A stretch of DNA of 20,947 nt from JANXYY01 sp035530875 (GTDB taxonomy: Bacteria; Actinomycetota; Actinomycetes; Nanopelagicales; Nanopelagicaceae), in assembly GCA_035530875.1 (NCBI GenBank), contig DATKUB010000039.1, forward strand, positions 1 to 20,947, read 5' to 3'. Within the stretch, counting starts at the first letter, position 1; each line of letters begins with the position of its first letter. The notes beneath the pieces are model-generated. The model was not told where the DNA came from. It ran no database searches and saw nothing but the letters and a program-made list of their open reading frames with translations. This document shows, in pieces, positions 12,873 to 20,479 of this stretch. Both the position numbers and the translations under genes were made by a program.

Positions 12873-12878
12873 AGCCTA
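12873..12878 (-). promoter_or_regulatory. Predicted leaderless -10 of dedA
   Basis: The minus strand reads TAGGCT, then CATCCC, then ATG: the same TAnnnT-N6 layout as at other lead genes in the window. The -35 region has no good match, and no Shine-Dalgarno is present. Confidence 0.45.
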
Positions 12879-12947
12879 TGTAAGGTCGAGCAATTTTCGG
12901 TAAGCGAGTTCAACTTTGGTGTTCCGAGCCGCTGGTGTTGGTTCGGA

Positions 12948-12978
12948 TTGCCATGAGTGGAGTCCAATGTGGGAAGAT
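12948..12978 (+). promoter_or_regulatory. Weak candidate promoter for the fba-pur cluster
   Basis: The 174-bp spacer 12867-13040 must hold the promoter of the long plus-strand cluster. The best I find is TTGCCA (12948-12953, 5/6 of -35) with GAAGAT (12973-12978) 19 bp on, which is a poor match. The leader contains a weak 5-bp hairpin (TCGGG...CCCGA) near 12992-13012. I see no known riboswitch or PurR-like box. Confidence 0.2.
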
Positions 12979-13040
12979 AGGGCGTAAACCTCGGGTCATC
13001 GCAGCCCCGACTCGGTCTCCTACTTCGAGGAGTTTTGAAA

Positions 13041-14075
13041 GTGCCTATCGCATCCCCAGAAATTTTTAATCAGATGCTTGATCGCGCCAAGGCTGGAGCA
13101 TTTGCCTACCCAGCCATCAACGTTTCATCCTCACAGACCATCATTGCCGCGCTTCGAGGCTTCGCCGAGGCGAATTCAGACGGAATTATCCAATTCTCTT
13201 GGGGCGGGGCCGAATATGCATCGGGCTCCACGGTAAAAAATATGGTCGACGGCGCAGTCGCTTTGGCCGAATTCGCCCATGTCGTAGCCAAGAACTACAA
13301 CGTAAACATTGCAATAAACACCGATCACTGTCCAGCCGCGAAACTTGATGGATTTATGCGTCCGCTCCTTGATATCGGCGCAGATCGAATTAAGAGTGGT
13401 CTTGAGCCGCTCTTCCAGTTACACATGTGGGACGGCTCTGCCGTTTCACTTCCAGAGAACCTGGCGATCGCTGACGAGATGCTCACGAAATCAGTCGCGG
13501 CCCGCACAATTCTCGAACTTGAAATCGGCGTTGTTGGCGGCGAAGAAGACGGTATTGAGGCAAAGCATGACGCCAAGCTGTATTCGACTCCGGAAGATGC
13601 CGAGCGCACGGCTGAAATTCTCGGTCTAGGCGAGCGCGGTCGTTATCTTCTCGCTGCGACATTCGGCAACGTGCACGGCGTGTACAAGCCAGGCAACGTG
13701 GTCTTGCAGCCGAAGATTCTCGCCGAGCTTCAGAGCCATGTTGCTTCAAAGCACGGCTTGCCGGCGGGTTCAACACCGTTCGATCTGGTTTTCCATGGTG
13801 GCTCAGGATCATTGCTTTCGGAAATCAGGGAGGCCCTCGATTACGGCGTAGTGAAGATGAACATCGATACGGATACGCAATATGCCTTCACGCGCCCAGT
13901 CGTAGATCACGTCTTAAAAAACTATGACGGCGTGTTGAAGATCGATGGCGAAGTGGGGAACAAAAAGGCCTACGACCCACGTGCTTGGGGCAAGGCCGCT
14001 GAAGCTGGAATGGCTGCCCGGGTAGTGAGGGCATGCGAAGACCTCCGGTCCACCGGCACGACGCTCAACGCTTAA
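13041..14075 (+). CDS. fba: Class II fructose-bisphosphate aldolase
   Basis: The 344-residue Zn-dependent enzyme interconverts fructose-1,6-bisphosphate with DHAP and glyceraldehyde-3-phosphate. It acts in glycolysis and gluconeogenesis. Catalytic D95 and zinc-binding H96 (TDHCP), H212 (NVHGVYKPG) and H252 (VFHGGSGS) all fall at M. tuberculosis Fba numbering, as does the NIDTDTQYAFTRP phosphate-site segment. A TTG at 13035 would add two residues, but Shine-Dalgarno GAGGAG (13027-13032) is 8 nt from the GTG at 13041 and only 2 nt from the TTG. The GTG also gives MPIASPE, matching mycobacterial MPIATPE and its exact length. It precedes purA by 25 nt, so co-transcription is likely. Confidence 0.97.
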   Translation: MPIASPEIFNQMLDRAKAGAFAYPAINVSSSQTIIAALRGFAEANSDGIIQFSWGGAEYASGSTVKNMVDGAVALAEFAHVVAKNYNVNIAINTDHCPAAKLDGFMRPLLDIGADRIKSGLEPLFQLHMWDGSAVSLPENLAIADEMLTKSVAARTILELEIGVVGGEEDGIEAKHDAKLYSTPEDAERTAEILGLGERGRYLLAATFGNVHGVYKPGNVVLQPKILAELQSHVASKHGLPAGSTPFDLVFHGGSGSLLSEIREALDYGVVKMNIDTDTQYAFTRPVVDHVLKNYDGVLKIDGEVGNKKAYDPRAWGKAAEAGMAARVVRACEDLRSTGTTLNA

Positions 14076-14100
14076 TCCAACAGTTAATTAAGGGGTAGTC

Positions 14101-15393
14101 ATGCCTGCCATTATTCTTTTAGGTGCCCAATGGGGAGATGAGGGCAAAGGTAAGGCAACTGACCTCTTAGGCGAGCGAGTTGATTACGTCGTTCGCTATC
14201 AAGGTGGAAATAACGCAGGCCACACAGTGGTTATTGGTGACCAGACCTACGCATTGCACCTACTTCCATCGGGCATTTTGAGCCCGAATGTGGTTCCGGT
14301 AATTGGCAATGGTGTTGTAATCGATCCGGCGGTTCTACTTGAAGAAATTGCGGCCCTTCAGTCTCGAGGCATTGACACCTCTAGGCTTGTTATAAGCGCA
14401 AACGCGCACTTGATAACCCCTTATCACCGCGCCATCGACAAGATCTCCGAGCGGTTCTTAGGCAAGGCGAAAATTGGAACCACCGGGCGAGGCATTGGTC
14501 CGGCCTATGCGGACAAGATCAATCGAATTGGAATCCGAGTTCAAGATCTATTCGATCCCCGAATCTTGCAGCAGAAGATCGAATCGGCGTTGGGCGATAA
14601 GAATCAAGTTCTCGTCAAAGTCTTCAATCGCAAAGGCATTGAACCTGATGCAGTCATCGAAGAGTATTTAAGTTTCGCGGAGATTCTTCGACCCTTCGTC
14701 ACGGACACTTCGTTGTTGCTAAATAATGCTCTTGATGCCGGCAAAGTTGTTCTACTTGAAGGATCGCAAGGCACCTTGTTGGATGTCGATCACGGTACCT
14801 ATCCATTCGTAACTTCAAGCAATCCCACCGCCGGTGGCGCGTGCGCCGGTTCTGGGATCGGACCCACTCGCATTACGAGAGTAATTGGAATCGTAAAGGC
14901 ATACACGACGCGCGTTGGCTCAGGTCCCTTCCCAACAGAATTGCATGACGAAGACGGCGAAAAATTGCGCACGATCGGCCACGAATACGGAGTGACTACG
15001 GGTCGAAATCGACGTTGTGGCTGGTTCGATGCCCCAGTGGCGCGTTATGCGGCGCGAATTAACGGTCTGACTGATTTCTTTCTGACCAAACTTGATGTGC
15101 TAACTGGCTGGAAAGAAATCCCAGTCTGCGTTGCATACGAAGTCGACGGGAAGCGCACGGATGAACTTCCTACGAACCAGACTGACTTTCATCACGCCAA
15201 GCCGATTTATGAGAATCTTCCAGGCTGGACTGAAGACATTTCTAAGGCAAGAACTCTTGAGGATCTACCCAAGAACGCGAAAGCGTACGTAGAGTTTTTA
15301 GAAAGTGTGTCCGGGGCTCGAATCAGTGCTGTGGGGGTTGGGCCAGGGCGCAATGAAACGATTGCGGTCAGAGATTTAGTTTCCGGGTCATGA
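14101..15393 (+). CDS. purA: Adenylosuccinate synthetase
   Basis: The 430-residue GTP-dependent ligase joins IMP and aspartate to form adenylosuccinate, the first committed step to AMP. The P-loop variant GAQWGDEGKGK spans residues 8-18 with catalytic base D13. GGNNAGHTV places H41 at the canonical position. GSQGTLLDVDHGTYPFVTSSN, TTGRNRRCGWFD and the C-terminal GVGPGRNE guanine-binding segment are present. Start ATG follows SD AAGGGG (14090-14095). Full length for the family. It overlaps the downstream acetyltransferase gene by 4 nt. Confidence 0.98.
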   Translation: MPAIILLGAQWGDEGKGKATDLLGERVDYVVRYQGGNNAGHTVVIGDQTYALHLLPSGILSPNVVPVIGNGVVIDPAVLLEEIAALQSRGIDTSRLVISANAHLITPYHRAIDKISERFLGKAKIGTTGRGIGPAYADKINRIGIRVQDLFDPRILQQKIESALGDKNQVLVKVFNRKGIEPDAVIEEYLSFAEILRPFVTDTSLLLNNALDAGKVVLLEGSQGTLLDVDHGTYPFVTSSNPTAGGACAGSGIGPTRITRVIGIVKAYTTRVGSGPFPTELHDEDGEKLRTIGHEYGVTTGRNRRCGWFDAPVARYAARINGLTDFFLTKLDVLTGWKEIPVCVAYEVDGKRTDELPTNQTDFHHAKPIYENLPGWTEDISKARTLEDLPKNAKAYVEFLESVSGARISAVGVGPGRNETIAVRDLVSGS

Positions 15394-15965
15394 CCGTGCT
15401 GGTCGGCAAGCATGTGCGGCTCGAGCCGCTTACCCTTGAACATACCGATGACCTGTACAACAACTGTGGCAACGATGAAGAGGTTTGGCAGTGGCTGGCC
15501 CAACACAACCCAACAACTCGGGATGCCATGCATCAATTGGTTACGAGGTCGCTTATCGAACGCGACGCCGGTGATCGCGAACCCTTCGCTGTGGTTTCGA
15601 TGACCACGGGGGAAGCGATTGGGGCCACGTCGTTTCTTGATCAGGTTCCCGAACATCGCCGAGTGGAAATCGGCTGGACTTTCTATGGGCGCGAATTCTG
15701 GCGGACGCCAGTGAACACCGAAACAAAACTTCTCCTCATGACTGAGGCTTTTGAAGTTCGAAACTACGACCGGGTTGCCCTGAAAACTGATGTCAAGAAT
15801 GAACGGTCTCAGGTCGCCATCGCACGCCTTGGCGCGACGCGCGAAGGAGTGCTGCGCCACTTGGTCATTCGTAAAGATGGTTCGCCACGCGACAGCGTTT
15901 TCTTTTCGATTCTTGCCAACGAATGGCCTGGAGTTAAATCTCGTCTGGAATCGACGCTTAGATGA
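15390..15965 (+). CDS. GNAT-family N-acetyltransferase (RimJ/RimL-like)
   Basis: The 191-residue protein belongs to the COG1670-type GNAT group. It opens with GKHVRLEPLTLEHTDDLY, typical of this family. A central beta-strand segment RVEIGWTFYGREFWRTPVNTE precedes the KTDVKNERSQVAIARLGATREGVLR acetyl-CoA-binding/helix 4 region, with RDSVFFSILANEW at the end. RimJ/L relatives acetylate protein N-termini, amino-sugar antibiotics or small amines; the substrate is unknown here. It shares 4-nt ATGA overlaps with purA upstream and purD downstream, so it is a stable part of the purine cluster rather than a recent insertion. Confidence 0.88.
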   Translation: MTVLVGKHVRLEPLTLEHTDDLYNNCGNDEEVWQWLAQHNPTTRDAMHQLVTRSLIERDAGDREPFAVVSMTTGEAIGATSFLDQVPEHRRVEIGWTFYGREFWRTPVNTETKLLLMTEAFEVRNYDRVALKTDVKNERSQVAIARLGATREGVLRHLVIRKDGSPRDSVFFSILANEWPGVKSRLESTLR

Positions 15966-17218
15966 AGGTATTGGTTATCGGATCAGGCGGCCGAGAGCAC
16001 GCCCTGACCTGGGCTATGTCCGAGGATCCAGCCGTGGCTGAACTACACGCGGCTCCTGGAAATCCCGGAATTGGTGAGTATGCGCATTTGCATCCTTGCG
16101 ACATAACCATTCCAGAGGAGATCGCCAATCTGGCGGAGCGACTGAAGGTCGATCTAGTAGTGATCGGTCCCGAACTTCCGCTGGTTGCTGGTGCTGCCGA
16201 CGCTGTCCGCGCTCGCGGAATCGCCTGCTTTGGTCCGTCTGCACAGGCTGCTCGCATCGAGGGCTCTAAGGCCTTCGCAAAAGAAGTAATGGTCGCCGCC
16301 GGGGTGCCAACATCGCGGAGCCGAACCTGCCAGACCTTGGGCGAAGTTGGCCAGGCCTTAGATGAGTTTGGCGCGCCATACGTGGTGAAAGACGACGGAC
16401 TTGCAGCTGGCAAGGGCGTGGTGGTCACTTCAGATCGCGAACTAGCGCTGGCGCATGCAACCGGTTGCCGAAGTGTCGTCGTCGAGGAATTTCTGGATGG
16501 TCCGGAGATCTCGCTGTTTGGGATTACCGATGGCGAACGAGTTCTGGCTCTTGAACCGGCACAAGACTTTAAGCGCATCGGGGATGGGGATACCGGTGGG
16601 AACACGGGTGGGATGGGTGCCTACTCACCGCTCCCCTGGGCTCCCGAAGATTTGATCGAGCAGGTACGCGACGAAATTCTTCAACCCACGATCGACGAAC
16701 TGCGACGACGTGATACGCCATTCGTCGGACTTCTTTACGCAGGCCTAGCTCTTACCTCTGAGGGTTTGAAGGTAATCGAATTCAATGCCCGCTTTGGGGA
16801 TCCGGAAACACAGGTCCTCCTGGCTCGCCTGCGTACTCCATTGGCAGGCATCTTGTATCGCGCCGCAACTGGAGCTATCGGGAGTGAGGAGAGGCTTGAA
16901 TTTAGTTCAGACTCGGCCGTGACGGTGGTGATTGCCGCCGCTGGCTACCCTGGCGAAGTCCGAACTGGAGATGAGATTTCTGGCATTTCGGAAGCTCTGG
17001 CTGATGGTGCCCTGGTATTTCAAGCTGGGACGCGCAGTGAGGGCAAGAGGCTCCTTTCGGCCGGAGGCCGAGTTCTGTCGGTTACCGGCGTCGGACCGGA
17101 TCTCATCAAAGCTAGAGAAATCGCTTATCAAGGCGTGGACGCCATCGTTCTGGCTGGGTCCATCCATCGCAGCGACATCGCCTTAGCAGCATCTGAAGAT
17201 TCAATTGGTAGGGAATGA
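15962..17218 (+). CDS. purD: Phosphoribosylamine-glycine ligase (GAR synthetase)
   Basis: The 418-residue ATP-grasp enzyme makes glycinamide ribonucleotide from phosphoribosylamine, glycine and ATP, the second de novo purine step. The N-domain shows MKVLVIGSGGREHAL at the start and HAAPGNPGI near residue 29. The ATP-grasp core contains VKDDGLAAGKGVVV, FLDGPEISLF, GNTGGMGAYSPLPW and the metal-binding FNARFGDPETQ. The C-terminal domain with AAGYPGEVRTGDEI completes it. Length is normal. The ATG overlaps the acetyltransferase stop by 4 nt. purB begins 7 nt after its stop. Confidence 0.97.
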   Translation: MKVLVIGSGGREHALTWAMSEDPAVAELHAAPGNPGIGEYAHLHPCDITIPEEIANLAERLKVDLVVIGPELPLVAGAADAVRARGIACFGPSAQAARIEGSKAFAKEVMVAAGVPTSRSRTCQTLGEVGQALDEFGAPYVVKDDGLAAGKGVVVTSDRELALAHATGCRSVVVEEFLDGPEISLFGITDGERVLALEPAQDFKRIGDGDTGGNTGGMGAYSPLPWAPEDLIEQVRDEILQPTIDELRRRDTPFVGLLYAGLALTSEGLKVIEFNARFGDPETQVLLARLRTPLAGILYRAATGAIGSEERLEFSSDSAVTVVIAAAGYPGEVRTGDEISGISEALADGALVFQAGTRSEGKRLLSAGGRVLSVTGVGPDLIKAREIAYQGVDAIVLAGSIHRSDIALAASEDSIGRE

Positions 17219-17225
17219 TGAACCC

Positions 17226-18641
17226 GTGACATCAGTACTAGCTTCTCGATACGCATCTGCCCAGATGCGCGAAATTTGGTCTCCCGAGCACAAGATCATT
17301 GAAGAACGACGCCTCTGGCTGTCGGTACTAGGCGCCCAGGCCAAATTGGGCATCTCTGTTCCTGCGGGCGTGATTAACGCATACGAGAAGGTGATTTCAA
17401 ACGTTGATTTGGCGAGCATTGATGCGCGTGAGCGCCTGACTCGTCATGACGTCAAAGCTCGTATTGAAGAGTTCAATGCGCTTGCAGGTCACCAATTGAT
17501 TCACCTGGGTATGACCAGCCGCGACCTGACCGAGAACGTGGAGCAACTTCAGATCCGTTCTTCAATGCTTTTGGTGCGCGATCGAACCGTTGCCTTGCTT
17601 GCCCGGATCGCATCGCTTGCCGCGCAGTATGCCGATCAGCCGATCGCCGGTCGTTCGCACAATGTCCCTGCGCAGATCACCACGCTCGGAAAGCGTTTCG
17701 CCAATGCTGGCCAGGAAATTCTGCTCGCCTTTGACCGGTTAGAAAGCCTAATTTCAAGATATCCGATGCGCGGGATCACTGGCCCGGTCGGAACTGCGCA
17801 AGACGAGTTAGATCTGCTTGGCGGAGATGAAGCCAAATTAGAAGAACTTGAAAGTATCGTGGCCAAGCACTTGGGATTTGAACGGCGCTTGGTTGCAGTC
17901 GGCCAGGTTTATCCGCGCTCACTTGATTATGAAGTCTTAACAACCCTGACCCAGATTGCCGCTGGCCCATCCTCGCTTGCAACAAGCATTCGTTTGATGG
18001 CCGGGGCTGAACTCGTAACCGAAGGATTCAAGGCGGGGCAGGTCGGCTCGTCAGCTATGCCTCACAAGATGAATACCCGCTCTTGCGAGAGGGTAAATGG
18101 CCTTGCGGTTGTGCTCAGGGGCTACGCCTCCATGATGGCGGAAGTCGCGGGCGATCAGTGGAACGAGGGCGACGTCTCGTGCTCTGTAGTACGTCGAGTC
18201 GCGCTGAGCGAGGGCTTCTACGCGATTGATGGATTATTCGAAACGATTCTCACGGTCTTATCCGAATTCGGGGCATTCCCAGCTGTGATCGAAAATGAGA
18301 TCCAGCGTTATCTGCCCTTCCTCGCGACCACAAAGATATTGATGGCCTGTATTAAGTCGGGCGTCGGCCGCGAAAGCGCTCATGAGATCATTAAGCAGCA
18401 CGCAGTCGCAGCGGCACTGAGCTTGCGCACTACGGGTGCCCCGACAAACGATTTGCTCCAACGGTTGGCCGACGACGAGCGGATTCCACTAACGCTTGCC
18501 GAACTTCAGCAGCTCATCGCAAATCCGATGGATTTCACCGGGGCGGCGAGGTCTCAGGTACGACAGATAACCGAACAAATTTCAAAGATAGCTGCGAATT
18601 ATCCAACGGCAGCCAAATACCAACCGGAGGGAATTTTATGA
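17226..18641 (+). CDS. purB: Adenylosuccinate lyase
   Basis: The 471-residue member of the fumarase/aspartase superfamily cleaves SAICAR to AICAR and adenylosuccinate to AMP, both releasing fumarate. It therefore serves two steps of purine synthesis and complements PurA and PurC encoded beside it. The signature loop GSSAMPHKMNTRSCERVNGL carries the catalytic serine. HLGMTSRDLTEN and AGRSHNVPAQ are the other active-site regions. An in-frame TTG at 17205 lies inside purD; the GTG at 17226 gives MTSVLASRYAS, aligning with mycobacterial PurB and its length. SD-like GGTAGGG is 13 nt upstream, which is rather far. purC overlaps by 4 nt. Confidence 0.96.
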   Translation: MTSVLASRYASAQMREIWSPEHKIIEERRLWLSVLGAQAKLGISVPAGVINAYEKVISNVDLASIDARERLTRHDVKARIEEFNALAGHQLIHLGMTSRDLTENVEQLQIRSSMLLVRDRTVALLARIASLAAQYADQPIAGRSHNVPAQITTLGKRFANAGQEILLAFDRLESLISRYPMRGITGPVGTAQDELDLLGGDEAKLEELESIVAKHLGFERRLVAVGQVYPRSLDYEVLTTLTQIAAGPSSLATSIRLMAGAELVTEGFKAGQVGSSAMPHKMNTRSCERVNGLAVVLRGYASMMAEVAGDQWNEGDVSCSVVRRVALSEGFYAIDGLFETILTVLSEFGAFPAVIENEIQRYLPFLATTKILMACIKSGVGRESAHEIIKQHAVAAALSLRTTGAPTNDLLQRLADDERIPLTLAELQQLIANPMDFTGAARSQVRQITEQISKIAANYPTAAKYQPEGIL

Positions 18642-19528
18642 CCGGGTTCGGACCTGCTGGGCCACCGCGCGCGCCGATGATTGACGGCTGGGAGCACCTT
18701 CGCACTGGCAAAGTGCGAGATTTGTACCAAGATTCAGCAGGCCGACTACTGATGGTGGCCTCGGATCGAATATCTGCTTTCGACTGGGTTCTGCCCACGG
18801 TCATCCCGGACAAGGGGAAAGTCCTTACGGCTATGACCCTCTGGTGGTTTGAACAAATTGCCGACATTGTGCCAAACCACATTCTCTCCCTCGAAGTGCC
18901 TAACCAGGTGTCAGGTCGCGGCGTTATCTGCCGAGCCCTTGATATGTTTCCGGTCGAATGCGTGGCTCGCGGCTACCTAACCGGCTCTGGTCTGGTGGAA
19001 TATCGCGACTCATCAAGTGTCTGCGGTATTGCCCTGCCAGAAGGGTTGGTAGACGGGTCTCGATTGCCTGAGCCGATCTTCACTCCGGCGACAAAAGCCG
19101 AAGTTGGTGAGCACGATGAGAACGTCTCTTTTGATGCTGTGGTGCAGCAGGTCGGCGAAACAGATGCAGTTGAACTTCGGCGATTGACCTTGGCAGTTTA
19201 TGAATTGGCCGATCAGATCTCGCAGAAGGCCGGGATCATTTTGGCCGACACCAAATTCGAATTTGGTAGGGCCGAAGGCCAGATCTTTATCGGTGATGAA
19301 GTTCTGACGCCCGACTCGTCGCGCTTCTGGCCTTTCGAAACCTGGCTACCAGGGGGTGCACAGCCCTCGTTCGACAAGCAGTTTTTACGCGATTGGCTTT
19401 CCTCGAGCGGTTGGAACAAGAACGGTGTCGAACCACCACCAGAGCTGCCCGATGAAATCGTCGACAAGACCCGGGATCGGTATCTGCTCGCCTATGAGCG
19501 GCTTACCGGACTGACCTTTAAGGGCTGA
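18638..19528 (+). CDS. purC: SAICAR synthetase (phosphoribosylaminoimidazole-succinocarboxamide synthase)
   Basis: The 296-residue ATP-dependent ligase joins CAIR and aspartate, just before the PurB step. Motifs are the glycine-rich TGKVRDLYQ near residue 24, VASDRISAFDWVLPTVIPDKG, VECVARGYLTGSG and LADTKFEFGR, followed by DEVLTPDSSRFWP. This is the roughly 300-residue actinobacterial/fungal-length form, longer than the ~240-residue E. coli enzyme. SD GGAGGG lies 6 nt before the ATG inside the end of purB. A 37-bp gap to purS contains only a weak 4-bp hairpin and the purS ribosome-binding site. Confidence 0.97.
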   Translation: MTGFGPAGPPRAPMIDGWEHLRTGKVRDLYQDSAGRLLMVASDRISAFDWVLPTVIPDKGKVLTAMTLWWFEQIADIVPNHILSLEVPNQVSGRGVICRALDMFPVECVARGYLTGSGLVEYRDSSSVCGIALPEGLVDGSRLPEPIFTPATKAEVGEHDENVSFDAVVQQVGETDAVELRRLTLAVYELADQISQKAGIILADTKFEFGRAEGQIFIGDEVLTPDSSRFWPFETWLPGGAQPSFDKQFLRDWLSSSGWNKNGVEPPPELPDEIVDKTRDRYLLAYERLTGLTFKG

Positions 19529-19565
19529 GTCAAGCCGCCACTTAGCAAGGAGGTAGGGTTAATCC

Positions 19566-19811
19566 GTGGCCAGAATTATCGTGGAAGTAATGCTCAAACC
19601 CGAGATTCTTGACCCGCAAGGAGCTGCAATAGGAGCCGCTTTGCCAAGGCTCGGCTTCGCGGATTTCATTTCTGTCCGGCAAGGAAAGCGATTTGAAATC
19701 GAAGTCGAGGGGGTCGCAACTCCGGAGAAGATTGCCGAAGTAAAGCGCGCTGCCGAATTGTTGCTGGCCAACTTAGTGATCGAGAATTTTTCCGTGAGCG
19801 TCGAAGAATGA
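19566..19811 (+). CDS. purS: FGAM synthase subunit PurS
   Basis: The 81-residue small subunit of the three-part formylglycinamidine ribonucleotide synthase bridges PurQ and PurL and is needed for ammonia transfer. Family features are ARIIVEVMLKPEILDPQG at the start, the central GFADFISVRQGKRFEIEVEG and the acidic C-terminus. The GTG start is preceded by a strong SD, AAGGAGG (19547-19553), about 12 nt upstream. Its stop overlaps the purQ ATG by 4 nt. Confidence 0.95.
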   Translation: MARIIVEVMLKPEILDPQGAAIGAALPRLGFADFISVRQGKRFEIEVEGVATPEKIAEVKRAAELLLANLVIENFSVSVEE

Positions 19812-20479
19812 GAATTGGGGTCGTCACTTTCCCTGGTTCGTTGGATGATCGCGATGCTGCTCGTGCGATCCGCATGGCCGGCGGCGAAGCTATTTCGCTC
19901 TGGCATAAGGACCACTCACTTAAAGGTATCGATGCCGTTGTTCTTCCCGGCGGATTCTCGTATGGCGACTATCTGCGATGCGGAGCGATTGCGCGATTCG
20001 CGCCAATCATGGACGAGATTGCGTCGAAAGCTAAAGCCGGAATGCCACTGCTCGGTATCTGCAACGGATTTCAGGTTCTCTGTGAATCGCACTTGCTTCC
20101 CGGCGCCCTGACCCGCAACAGCGATCTGCATTTTCTCTGTAAGGATCAGGAATTGGTTATCGAGAATAATTCGACCGTGTGGACCTCCGGATATGCGAAG
20201 GGTCAGCACATCACCATCCCATTGAAAAATGGCGAAGGCTCATTCCAATGCAATGACGAAACGCTTTCCATGCTCGAAGGCCAAGGACGGGTAGTGGCCA
20301 GGTATTTCGGCGAGAATCCGAACGGATCAAGAAATCTGATCGCGGGTATTTCCAATGAACGCGGCAATATCGTGGGGCTAATGCCGCACCCTGAACATGC
20401 GATCGAAGAGTTGACGGGCCCTAGCACTGACGGAATGGCCTTCTTTACGAGTGTTTTGAGCTCAATGGTTTCGTCATGA
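19808..20479 (+). CDS. purQ: FGAM synthase glutaminase subunit PurQ
   Basis: The 223-residue class I glutamine amidotransferase releases ammonia from glutamine for PurL. The nucleophile is C85 in LLGICNGFQVL, and the catalytic pair is H194/E196 in MPHPEHA. The N-terminal VTFPGSLDDRDAARA and the GGFSYGDYLRCGAIA loop are typical. Full length and intact. It is translationally coupled through 4-nt overlaps to purS before and purL after. Confidence 0.97.
   Translation: MRIGVVTFPGSLDDRDAARAIRMAGGEAISLWHKDHSLKGIDAVVLPGGFSYGDYLRCGAIARFAPIMDEIASKAKAGMPLLGICNGFQVLCESHLLPGALTRNSDLHFLCKDQELVIENNSTVWTSGYAKGQHITIPLKNGEGSFQCNDETLSMLEGQGRVVARYFGENPNGSRNLIAGISNERGNIVGLMPHPEHAIEELTGPSTDGMAFFTSVLSSMVSS

Noticed and set aside
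13035..13040. TTG start for fba
   Set aside because: The Shine-Dalgarno is only 2 nt away; the GTG at 13041 has 8-nt spacing and matches mycobacterial Fba length and sequence.
14084..14091. TTAATTAA palindrome before purA
   Set aside because: An 8-bp A/T palindrome adjoining the Shine-Dalgarno is short enough to occur by chance.
15207..15860. 217-residue minus-strand open frame over purA/GNAT
   Set aside because: Antisense to two well-supported genes with no recognisable domain; composition is that of a shadow frame.
15958..16605. 215-residue minus-strand open frame over purD
   Set aside because: Serine/proline/arginine-rich shadow of purD codons; no start signals or motifs.
17205..17225. 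TTG start for purB inside purD
   Set aside because: The GTG at 17226 aligns with known actinobacterial PurB starts; the extension is not family-like.
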